The notes beneath the pieces are model-generated. The model did no database searches. It was not told the origin of the DNA and worked only from the letters and a program-made list of their open reading frames with translations. This document shows, piece by piece, positions 1 through 6,534 of a stretch of DNA of 7,994 nucleotides. Origin of the DNA: JADHUC01 sp964617665. GTDB lineage: Bacteria > Planctomycetota > Planctomycetia > Pirellulales > Pirellulaceae. The stretch's first letter is position 1. Every line of letters begins with the position of its first letter. The position numbers were made by a program, and so were the translations under genes. Location: assembly GCA_964617665.1 (NCBI GenBank), contig CAZUAH010000612.1, positions 1-7,994 of the forward strand. The letters run 5' to 3'.

Positions 1-116
1 GGCCGGGGGGCCCCCCCGGGGGTTTCGGGCTTGCGCCCTCCAACCCCGGCCACCCCGGCCTCAACCTACCTGACAAACATCGATAGACGATCCAATACGT
101 CATGCTGTGCATGACG
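1..116 (-). repeat. Palindromic intergenic repeat, copy A (cut by window start)
   Basis: Read on the minus strand, bases 90 to 21 match bases 6361-6430 at 66 of 70 positions with no gap. The match continues more weakly to base 100. The outer end is a perfect hairpin at 98-116, with an 8-base stem CGTCATGC/GCATGACG and a TGT loop. The inner end is a G/C tract (six G then seven C, bases 5-17) in place of the longer centre of copy B. Because copy B is itself palindromic, the other half of copy A probably lies to the left of the window. It is non-coding. Its class is unknown: a MITE-like or REP-like element fits, but no transposase or clear target-site duplication is visible. Confidence 0.8.
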
Positions 117-181
117 ACGTCGGGTATTGTTTCCTGCAAAGATTGACCAATGATTCTCACAGTCACCGAGTGGAGAAAAAT

Positions 182-1273
182 ATGACACAAACAGCCACAT
201 TCCCCGGACGATACGTTCAAGGCGAAGGCGTCTTGCAGCGTCTCGGTGATGAAGTCACACGGTTAGGCAACAGTGCGTTGATCGTTGTCGGCGGGACTGC
301 TGCGCAGGAGGTTGTTCCGGGCTACATCGACAACTGGCAAGCGGTCTTCCGGACCCACGTAGAACCGTTCGGCGGCGAATGCTCGGAGCCGGAGATCGAA
401 CGCCTTTGCGCGATGGCCGCGGAGAAACAATGCGATGTCATTGTTGGTATCGGCGGCGGCAAGGTCATCGACACGACCAAAGCGGTTGGTCATTCAGCCA
501 ACGCGCGCGTAGCCATCGTGCCCACCATCGCATCGACCGACGCACCAACGAGTGCCGTGTCGGTCATCTACACTGATGACGGCGCATTTGAGCGATACTT
601 GTTTGTGCCACGAAATCCTGAGCTGGTTTTGGTCGATACCGCCGTGATCGCCCGAGCCCCGGTTCGCTTTCTGGTGGCCGGAATGGGTGATGCACTTGCA
701 ACTTGGTTCGAAGCCGAATCGTGCCGACAGAGTTACGCCGACAATCAGTGCGGGGGCAACGCGACGCTGGCAGCGTTTGCCATTGCTCGTTTGTGTTACG
801 ACACGATTCTACAGCACGGAGTGGCGGCAAAGGCGGCATGCGCCGAGGGCGTTGTGACGCCGGCCCTTTCGCACGTGGTCGAGGCGAATACACTGCACAG
901 CGGACTTGGCTTTGAAAGCGGTGGACTGGCGGCAGCGCATTCGATCCACAACGGCCTGACCAAACTCGAAGGCACACACGACTACTACCACGGCGAAAAG
1001 GTGGCCATCGGCGTACTGGCCAGCCTGTTCCTCACCGACCGCCCGAAGTCGCTAGTCGAAGAAGTCTACGACTTCTGTGAGTCGGTGGGCCTGCCAACCA
1101 CGTTGGCCGACGTGGGTCTTGCCAGCGTGACCGACGAAGACCTGATGCTGGTGGCCGAGGGAGCCTGCGCCGAGGGCGAGACGATCTATCATGAATCGTG
1201 CCCAATTTCGCCCACCGCGGTGCTGGCCGCGCTGAAGACGGCTGATCATATCGGCCGAGAGCGGCAAAATTGA
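182..1273 (+). CDS. gldA: Glycerol dehydrogenase (GldA family, zinc-dependent)
   Basis: The 363-residue product fits the usual length of GldA, a cytoplasmic NAD-dependent enzyme that oxidises glycerol to dihydroxyacetone. The nucleotide-binding motif GIGGGKVIDTTK lies at about residues 89-100, and PTIASTDAPTSA follows at 114-125. The three expected metal ligands are present: D170 in GMGDALATWFEA, H253 in AHSIHNG and H270 in YYHGEK. The start at 182 is chosen because GGAGAAA lies just upstream and because the protein then begins in the family-typical way (FPGRYVQGEG). An in-frame ATG at 107 lies inside the terminal hairpin of the repeat and would add 25 unrelated residues. The next gene is 180 bases away and seems to have its own promoter, so gldA is probably transcribed alone. 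The substrate could be another vicinal diol or a hydroxyketone, since family members vary. Confidence 0.93.
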   Translation: MTQTATFPGRYVQGEGVLQRLGDEVTRLGNSALIVVGGTAAQEVVPGYIDNWQAVFRTHVEPFGGECSEPEIERLCAMAAEKQCDVIVGIGGGKVIDTTKAVGHSANARVAIVPTIASTDAPTSAVSVIYTDDGAFERYLFVPRNPELVLVDTAVIARAPVRFLVAGMGDALATWFEAESCRQSYADNQCGGNATLAAFAIARLCYDTILQHGVAAKAACAEGVVTPALSHVVEANTLHSGLGFESGGLAAAHSIHNGLTKLEGTHDYYHGEKVAIGVLASLFLTDRPKSLVEEVYDFCESVGLPTTLADVGLASVTDEDLMLVAEGACAEGETIYHESCPISPTAVLAALKTADHIGRERQN

Positions 1274-1280
1274 CTGCGAA

Positions 1281-1295
1281 CCCCGGATAGCGGGG
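1281..1295 (+). terminator. Small GC hairpin after gldA, possible weak terminator
   Basis: A 5-base stem CCCCG/CGGGG with a GATAG loop starts 8 bases after the gldA stop codon. No run of T follows, so intrinsic termination is doubtful. It may instead be a remnant of an intergenic repeat. The remaining bases up to the promoter at 1378 show nothing else clear. Confidence 0.3.
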
Positions 1296-1377
1296 CTACG
1301 TCGGTTTGCGTTGGGTCCGAAAACCACGGAATTTGCTGACGCCACAGCCGCGTTCGCGCTCCCAAACCGTACAGATC

Positions 1378-1386
1378 TGGTACAAT
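1378..1386 (+). promoter_or_regulatory. Extended -10 promoter of the four-gene cluster
   Basis: TG at 1378-1379, one base, then TACAAT at 1381-1386 form an extended -10 element (TGnTATAAT, five of six in the hexamer). No good -35 hexamer lies 16-18 bases upstream, which is usual for extended -10 promoters. Transcription would start near 1393, giving a leader of about 60 bases before the ATG at 1454. Confidence 0.5.
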
Positions 1387-1453
1387 AACATGATGGGCTC
1401 GATCTCGTCACGAGAGTCGCGACAATCTCTCCATCCATCGCGGGGAAGGTCAA

Positions 1454-2518
1454 ATGGAACTCGTTGCCGGTAGCTTGAACGTCGATGTGGACGAGTACCT
1501 GCACGCCGGGTATCTGTCCGCATACCCTAGGACTTTCAAGGACATGGGAGCCCACAACCTCCAGCATGCCAAGACCAACCTGATTGACGTCAAGTCAGCT
1601 CTACGGTTGGAGAGCACAGGGAGGCAGGCCACACCTCAGGCGACAGCCGAAGTCTCTGTCCGGCCGACGGCATTGGCGCCGGCTTCCATGGCCAGCGATG
1701 GCTTTCTGTTGGCAACACTATTCTTGTTCTTCGCTTATCTCATCGGTCTCTACTATCGTCGTATCCGAAAAATGGAGAAACCCGGTTGGCGTCCTTGGCT
1801 ATTGGCTGTGATGCCACTGCTGATTGTTGTTGTCGCCTCATGCGCATATCAAGTGCATGAAGAGCACCAATTGAATAGCCTTCCTCCGCCTTGGACCGAC
1901 GTCGCAGTAAGAGACTACGAAGACCCGGAGGCGGCAACACAGGCGATATTGCACGGCTTGGTAGCGAATTCGCTTCCAGGAAGCCCGGTGAACGTCAGAC
2001 AACTGGCCGCAATCCAGCATGAGGTGGCGTTTCCGGTTCCGGCCGAGCAGTATACGCCTGGCATGTCTTACGCCCAGAAAACGTACGGTCGCGATGGCTG
2101 GGGCAGGGAATTCAAGTTCGACCCGCTTGCAGGAGGACGCTATCGAATTGCCAGTGCAGGGGCAGACGGATCGCATGGCACGTCGGACGACATCGTCCTG
2201 GTCACACCCAAGAAGGACGCTGACAACTGGGAGCAATTGGTCAATGGAGTGTACGTGCGCCGTGCGCACGGGGATGACTACACCTGTTTCATCCACCGCG
2301 TCACGCACGGCAAGTTCCGTTGGATGGACTCCGGGACGGCTCGGAATCTAACCGGAACAAAACTGTTCGACATGTTCAGCTTGGATGATCAGGCCCGTCA
2401 TGCAACGGAGGAACATCCTGTTCTGGCTCAACTGCGGGAATATCAGGAATCCCACCCGCTGGAAGAAAAGTCAGATCCGCTGTTCTTCGTCCACGTTGTG
2501 CCTGCAGTGGATGGTTGA
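1454..2518 (+). CDS. Two-pass membrane protein with C-terminal GspG-like (pseudopilin) domain
   Basis: The product has 354 residues and GGGGAAGG 4 bases before its ATG. Residues 1-80 are polar and unrecognised. Two hydrophobic segments (about 83-101 and 115-132) flank a basic loop, YYRRIRKMEK, so both ends probably face the periplasm. Residues 211-252 resemble the C-terminal domain of the type II secretion major pseudopilin GspG: a WGREFKFDP stretch, then YRIASAGADG and GTSDDI, the region that binds calcium in GspG. The cleavable prepilin N-terminus (G, then F at +1, E at +5 and a helix) is absent, so this is not a normal pilin. About 100 residues follow the GspG-like part and are unrecognised. 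The gene is first in a tight cluster and overlaps the next gene by 8 bases (ATGGTTGA). The domain match is by eye, and the function is unknown. Confidence 0.85.
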   Translation: MELVAGSLNVDVDEYLHAGYLSAYPRTFKDMGAHNLQHAKTNLIDVKSALRLESTGRQATPQATAEVSVRPTALAPASMASDGFLLATLFLFFAYLIGLYYRRIRKMEKPGWRPWLLAVMPLLIVVVASCAYQVHEEHQLNSLPPPWTDVAVRDYEDPEAATQAILHGLVANSLPGSPVNVRQLAAIQHEVAFPVPAEQYTPGMSYAQKTYGRDGWGREFKFDPLAGGRYRIASAGADGSHGTSDDIVLVTPKKDADNWEQLVNGVYVRRAHGDDYTCFIHRVTHGKFRWMDSGTARNLTGTKLFDMFSLDDQARHATEEHPVLAQLREYQESHPLEEKSDPLFFVHVVPAVDG

Positions 2519-3245
2519 CAAACCGGCAGCCGCGGGTGGAGAGCATCCATCGCCAACCGATGCCTCTCCCAAGAGACTGATGCGCGAAGCACTGTCGCTT
2601 GCGCTGATCTTGGGGCTCACGCTGGGCGTTTCGGCGTTGGAACGACGCAATCTTGTTCCGTGGCAGGGTTACCCTTCGTCGCTGCTTTTTCTGATTCTAT
2701 GCCTTTGGCACTGGCAGCGTTTTCGTATCGATCTTCGCTTCTTTCGCCCGGAGACGCGCCGCCGGGTATTTCCGCTCTTTTTCTCCGCCGTGCTCGTGGC
2801 GACGTTGTTGCTTTTGGCAAACGTACCGCTCTCGCCCAAGGCCGGTTACACTTCCTCTTCTCCCCAGTTGCTGCACCTGATCGTGATTGTGCCTCTGTCC
2901 GAAGAGCTGTATTTCAGGGGATTGCTTCTGGAGCATCTGCGCAGAGGTTTCTCTGCCATTCATGCTGTCGTGCTTTGTACATTGTTGTTTGGCTTTCTGC
3001 ATCTGCCCGTCGGTGCGGGTTTGCTGGCCGGAGGGCTTTCGCTGGTTGCGTGTATACTGGTGTTGAGAAACGGCTCGCTCGCCCACGCCTTTCAACTGCA
3101 CGTGGCGTGGAACGCCGTGACGCAAATCAGCCGCATGAGCGACCCGTCCGCGCGGTGGCTTTGGGCAGCCACTGCATCCGCCATTATCGTCGCGTTGGCG
3201 GCCGGTTCGTTTACTGGACGATCTACTCGTGATTCAACTCCATGA
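2511..3245 (+). CDS. CPBP-family intramembrane glutamic protease
   Basis: The 244-residue protein is predicted to cross the membrane several times, with hydrophobic stretches near 25-43, 56-68, 87-103, 118-130, 150-165, 168-185 and 216-233. It carries all three CPBP (CAAX protease and bacteriocin-processing, Rce1-like) signatures: EELYFR (EExxxR) at 131-136, FGFLH (FxxxH) at 160-164 and HVAWN (HxxxN) at 197-201, so it is probably catalytically active. The family includes bacteriocin self-immunity proteins, prenyl-protein proteases and sorting enzymes. The ATG at 2511 is chosen because it overlaps the previous stop codon, which implies translational coupling. The ribosome binding site is weak, and an ATG at 2580 is a possible alternative. 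The open frame extends further upstream into the preceding gene, but that extension encodes an unlikely arginine- and cysteine-rich stretch. The substrate is unknown. Confidence 0.9.
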   Translation: MVDKPAAAGGEHPSPTDASPKRLMREALSLALILGLTLGVSALERRNLVPWQGYPSSLLFLILCLWHWQRFRIDLRFFRPETRRRVFPLFFSAVLVATLLLLANVPLSPKAGYTSSSPQLLHLIVIVPLSEELYFRGLLLEHLRRGFSAIHAVVLCTLLFGFLHLPVGAGLLAGGLSLVACILVLRNGSLAHAFQLHVAWNAVTQISRMSDPSARWLWAATASAIIVALAAGSFTGRSTRDSTP

Positions 3246-4614
3246 CCACCTCGAAGCGCGCAAAGCATCCCTGCACGAGGAGCGTGACGACCGACACCTC
3301 TTCGTTTGGGGAGATCTTGGCCAATGGCTGGTGGTCGACGCTGAGGCCGCGATCCTGTTAGAGTGCTTTGCCGAATCGCGTTCGGTGGATGAGGCGTTGA
3401 CCGAATACTCCCGCACGATCAAAAAGGGTCTCGACGCTGTGGTGGAAGACGCTCTGCCTGTGGTTGACGCTCTGGTCGAACGAGGCATCCTCGGTTCGCC
3501 ACCGCCATCACCGTCGCCTCTGGAAGAGCGTTTGCGAGTTTCCAACCTGACCTTCAACATCACCAATCGGTGCAACCTGCGCTGTCCGTGGTGCTACAAT
3601 CCGCGTTCGGAAGACAGTGAGATTCCTATTGTCGATCTGATGAACTGGTTGGACGATGGAGCAGAAGCACTGGACCGCGACGCAGCTTTCATCATTCTGG
3701 GCGGCGAGCCATTTCTCGACGAGACACGGTTGTTGGCGACCGTTCGAGGAGTTCGCGAACGACTGACTGGCGAAATCCTTGTGTCCACCAACGGAACACT
3801 GCTGGGCGATCAGACGCCAGAGAAACTTGCAGCGGCCGACGCGACCGTGCAGATCTCTCTCGATAGCCCATTTCAAGAGCGACACGATGCAATTCGCGGT
3901 AACCGGGTGTTCGAGCGTGCTGTGTCGACCGCCAAACGACTGCTAGACACAGGCGTGCACACTGTTCTTTCCATGGTGCTGACGCAATCGAGCGAAGAGG
4001 AGCTTGAAACCTATTTCGATTTGGCCATCGAGATCGGTGCACACGAGGTGCGTTTCATTCCGCTTCGTCGGATCGGTTGTGGAGTCGACTATTCTGACAT
4101 GGCACCGGATCTGTACGAGTGTTTTCAGAGACTTGTGGGAATACTACGACGCAGGCCCGAACTATCGCAATTGCTGCATCGCGACTTCTTCTCTATCCTC
4201 ATGACGGTGTGTCGTTTCAGCCGTCTCCGCAGCAACTGCGGGATCGCTCGCCGATGTTTGTTCGTCGACGCCAGCGGAGATATCTTCCCGTGTCCGAATC
4301 ATCGCAACATCGAGGATTCCTGCGGCAACGTGCGCACAGCGTCCCTTGCCCGGTTGCTTCAAGACTCGACGGTGCTGCATGCGTTTCGAACCCGATACCA
4401 CTTCGACAACATGCCAGCGTGTGCGCGGTGTGCCTTCCGCTACTGGTGTGCGGGGGACTGCCGTGCTGAAGCCTTGACCGTTAGCGGTGAATCAAGCGCG
4501 CCTTCGCCCTACTGCGATGCGATCAAGTTGGTAATGAAGGAGATGTTCTGGCTGCTTGCCGACGGATGGCAGGGATTGGGAACGCAAGAACAGGCAATTC
4601 GCCCGTGGAGTTGA
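3229..4614 (+). CDS. Radical SAM/SPASM enzyme with N-terminal PqqD-like domain
   Basis: The 461-residue product has three parts. Residues about 20-88 look like a PqqD-type peptide-recognition (RRE) domain. The radical SAM core begins at 105 with the iron-sulfur motif CNLRCPWC (C115, C119, C122) and includes GGEP at 158-161. The SPASM domain has the complete family pattern C-x12-G-x4-C (C337, G350, C355), then CxxCx5CxxxC (C398, C401, C407, C411) and a final C429, enough for two auxiliary [4Fe-4S] clusters. Characterised relatives modify peptides or proteins, for example PqqE, thioether-forming sactisynthases and anaerobic sulfatase-maturating enzymes. The start is the GTG at 3229, 17 bases inside the protease gene. 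No good in-frame ATG follows, and the ribosome binding site is weak, so coupling is likely. No precursor peptide is evident nearby, so reaction and substrate cannot be named. Confidence 0.93.
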   Translation: MIQLHDHLEARKASLHEERDDRHLFVWGDLGQWLVVDAEAAILLECFAESRSVDEALTEYSRTIKKGLDAVVEDALPVVDALVERGILGSPPPSPSPLEERLRVSNLTFNITNRCNLRCPWCYNPRSEDSEIPIVDLMNWLDDGAEALDRDAAFIILGGEPFLDETRLLATVRGVRERLTGEILVSTNGTLLGDQTPEKLAAADATVQISLDSPFQERHDAIRGNRVFERAVSTAKRLLDTGVHTVLSMVLTQSSEEELETYFDLAIEIGAHEVRFIPLRRIGCGVDYSDMAPDLYECFQRLVGILRRRPELSQLLHRDFFSILMTVCRFSRLRSNCGIARRCLFVDASGDIFPCPNHRNIEDSCGNVRTASLARLLQDSTVLHAFRTRYHFDNMPACARCAFRYWCAGDCRAEALTVSGESSAPSPYCDAIKLVMKEMFWLLADGWQGLGTQEQAIRPWS

Positions 4615-4615
4615 G

Positions 4616-6283
4616 ATGGCTGGTGACACAACCGTGAGCCTCCTCGAAAAGACAACCTGGCCAACGCTCGTCCTTCTCGCTATCAGCGTCGCATGTGGCC
4701 TCAGGATCTGCGGCGGATCCGAACTCCGGAGAGTCGATGTGGTTCAGCCTGCGGTCCGTCACGAAGTGAAGCTAGACATTGGCGATCTGATCGCGTCCAA
4801 CTCCGTTCAGCCAGCCTCGGCCGTTAGCATCAATCGCGAGAAGGAAGGCTGCTGGCTGCTTCGCACGTCGGCAGGTCCAGAAGGGTATCGGTGGTATAGG
4901 AATCTGCTGAACGCACGGCCCGGCGCACCCGACTTGGTGATTGATCCCAAGTTAAAAGGCGTTTACGACCTCTACGTTCAGGTCCGGGCCGTTGACGGGG
5001 GGCGGGCAAAGGATGTGTCTGCCAATCCTGAAGACGCTTGCCCTATGGCTTTCGAGCTTCAACTGGACGATGGAAGCCGGCGTGAGGCGGTGGGTGCGAA
5101 AGGCTTTCCCGATTATCACTACGACACAGAGATTCTGGCGTGTTTCCAGTGGCCTATGGATGGGCGAAGACTGGTCCTCCGCAGCATGGGCAAAGCCGTC
5201 TACCTTTACGGATTCCGATTCGTGCCGTCGGCGCGGGCGCGCACCGTAGCCGCGAGGCAGACGGCCACCCGGTGGCTGGCCACTGATCACGTAGTGATCG
5301 CAGAGGAAGCGGACAAGCACTTTGCGTTCCCAGGAGTGACGCTCCTGAAAAATGGCGACTTGGCCGTGGTCTACCGCGAAGGGACCATTCATGGCGCCGA
5401 GCCGATTGGAAAAATCAGCCTCAGTCGTTCGACCGATGGTGGCCGCACATGGCTCCCGCGCGTCACCGCGTTGGATCGGCCCGGCGTGGACGACCGTGAT
5501 CCGAGTATCCATCAAATGTCCGATGGGACGGTTTTGCTGTTCTCGGCCGACTGCATCTCGACGTCCGGCGATGGTGCCAAAACGTGGAGCGAACCGTTAA
5601 CCACGCCCGTCTTCGGCCCTCACGGAGCCGTGGAAGACGAGGACAGCAACATCGTGTACGGCGGTCTGAAGCGAGTGGTTCAGCGCAACTTTACCGAGAT
5701 TCGCGGCCGTCCTGCCGTGCTGCAGGCAAACGCCGTCTATCGTTCTGGGGACGCAGGCAGATCTTGGGAAGAGGCTGGCGTGGCAACGTATACGCTCTAT
5801 AAGCAAGGCCCACTCGACTACATTTGGTACGACGAGCCGTTTATGTGTGTCGTGCCAAACAGGTACTGGATCTTCACGGTCCGAGTGGACGTCGATGGAT
5901 TTGCGCGTATCATCCGTTCTCCCGATCGTGGACGAACGTGGGAACCGCTGGTCAAGACTCCCGTTTGGGGCTTCCCGCAGCATCTGTTGCCCCTGCGGGA
6001 CGGCAGGTTGCTGATGACATACGGATACCGCCGTCCACCGTTTGGCATACGTGCGTGTCTGAGCAACGACGATGGCAAGACCTGGCACCTTCAGAACGAG
6101 ATCGTCATCCGCATGGACGGCGGTACGCCCAAAGGCCAAGATCGAAAAGTGGGCGATTACGATTTGGGCTATCCTGTTTCGCTGCAGCTTGAAGACGGCA
6201 GGATCTTCACGGTCTACTACCACAACACCGCAGGTACGAACTGCTTCATCGCCGGCACGTTTTGGAAACCGCCAAGCAAGTAG
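4616..6283 (+). CDS. Exported sialidase-like beta-propeller protein (Asp-box/BNR repeats)
   Basis: The 555-residue product starts at an ATG 1 base after the previous stop codon, with GGAG 5 bases upstream. An in-frame ATG at 4556 would give a more basic N-terminus but overlap the radical SAM gene by 59 bases. Residues about 16-29 are hydrophobic and probably a signal peptide. Cysteine 27 is preceded by SVA, a poor lipobox. Residues about 40-205 look like a separate beta-rich, possibly carbohydrate-binding, domain. The rest is a sialidase-type propeller with five Asp boxes (SxDxGxTW-like) near residues 272-279, 317-324, 377-384, 435-442 and 483-490. Candidate catalytic arginines are R254 (VYREG), R294 (DDRDP) and R472/R473, and YY at 534-535 lies in the expected late position. 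The classical FRIP motif is absent (FAFPG in its place), so substrate and true sialidase activity are uncertain. Confidence 0.88.
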   Translation: MAGDTTVSLLEKTTWPTLVLLAISVACGLRICGGSELRRVDVVQPAVRHEVKLDIGDLIASNSVQPASAVSINREKEGCWLLRTSAGPEGYRWYRNLLNARPGAPDLVIDPKLKGVYDLYVQVRAVDGGRAKDVSANPEDACPMAFELQLDDGSRREAVGAKGFPDYHYDTEILACFQWPMDGRRLVLRSMGKAVYLYGFRFVPSARARTVAARQTATRWLATDHVVIAEEADKHFAFPGVTLLKNGDLAVVYREGTIHGAEPIGKISLSRSTDGGRTWLPRVTALDRPGVDDRDPSIHQMSDGTVLLFSADCISTSGDGAKTWSEPLTTPVFGPHGAVEDEDSNIVYGGLKRVVQRNFTEIRGRPAVLQANAVYRSGDAGRSWEEAGVATYTLYKQGPLDYIWYDEPFMCVVPNRYWIFTVRVDVDGFARIIRSPDRGRTWEPLVKTPVWGFPQHLLPLRDGRLLMTYGYRRPPFGIRACLSNDDGKTWHLQNEIVIRMDGGTPKGQDRKVGDYDLGYPVSLQLEDGRIFTVYYHNTAGTNCFIAGTFWKPPSK

Positions 6284-6350
6284 CGTAGGGCTCCGAGCAT
6301 ACCGCGCGAGTTGCGCTGAGTTGCTGGAACGTGGAGGACTTCGGTTGAAC

Positions 6351-6521
6351 ACGTAGTGGTTCGTCTATCGAGTTTTGTCAGGTAGATTGAGGCCAGGGTG
6401 GCCGGGGTTGGAGGGCGCAAGCCCGAAACCCCGGGGCTTCCCTCGCTGACGCTCAGCCCCGCCCCGGCCACCAATCTGACGTTGATCGTTAGGCGATCCA
6501 GTAGGGCGTGCAGTGCATGCC
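6351..6521 (+). repeat. Palindromic intergenic repeat, copy B (complete)
   Basis: This roughly 171-base element fills most of the gap between two convergent genes. Its arms are imperfect inverted copies of each other: 6358-6390 resembles the reverse complement of 6476-6500. A perfect 11-base pair of inner arms (6397-6407 and 6462-6472, GGTGGCCGGGG) surrounds two further hairpins. A terminal hairpin lies at 6505-6521 (GGCGTGC/GCATGCC, one G-T pair, AGT loop). It corresponds to the perfect hairpin at the outer end of copy A. The element ends 13 bases before the galM stop codon. Its strong structure could stop transcription from both sides. Copy A is inverted relative to it. Confidence 0.85.
6402..6434 (+). 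other. GNRA-capped hairpin inside repeat copy B
   Basis: The stem CCGGGGTT/AACCCCGG (6402-6409 with 6427-6434) encloses an asymmetric purine internal loop (GGA facing GA). Above it is a second stem GGGC/GCCC (6413-6416 with 6421-6424) closed by the tetraloop GCAA, a stable GNRA loop in RNA. The loop, upper stem and purine bulge are identical in copy A (minus strand, about 49 to 17). A second small hairpin, GCTGA-CGC-TCAGC, lies at 6445-6457 in copy B only. Whether the structure acts as RNA is not known. Confidence 0.5.
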
Positions 6522-6534
6522 GATCCCAAGTCAC

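Noticed and set aside
1..116. CRISPR or attachment-site interpretation of the repeats at both ends of the block
   Set aside because: There are only two copies, far apart and in opposite orientation, with no spacers and no integrase gene in the window.
107..181. Longer gldA reading frame from the ATG at 107
   Set aside because: The extra start lies within the terminal hairpin of repeat copy A, has no ribosome binding site, and adds residues unlike the family. The ATG at 182 has GGAGAAA upstream and gives the family-typical N-terminus.
1390..1473. Short plus-strand frame of 27 codons ahead of the membrane protein gene, considered as a precursor peptide
   Set aside because: It begins almost at the inferred transcription start with no room for a ribosome binding site, overlaps the next gene out of frame, and lacks a leader/core pattern.
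1296..1523. Minus-strand 75-codon frame across the intergenic gap, considered as a RiPP precursor
   Set aside because: It runs antisense through the promoter and the start of the next gene, is arginine-rich in the way of shadow frames, and has no ribosome binding site.
5597..6352. Minus-strand frame of 251 codons opposite the sialidase-like gene
   Set aside because: It is antisense to a gene with five clear Asp boxes and resembles no family.
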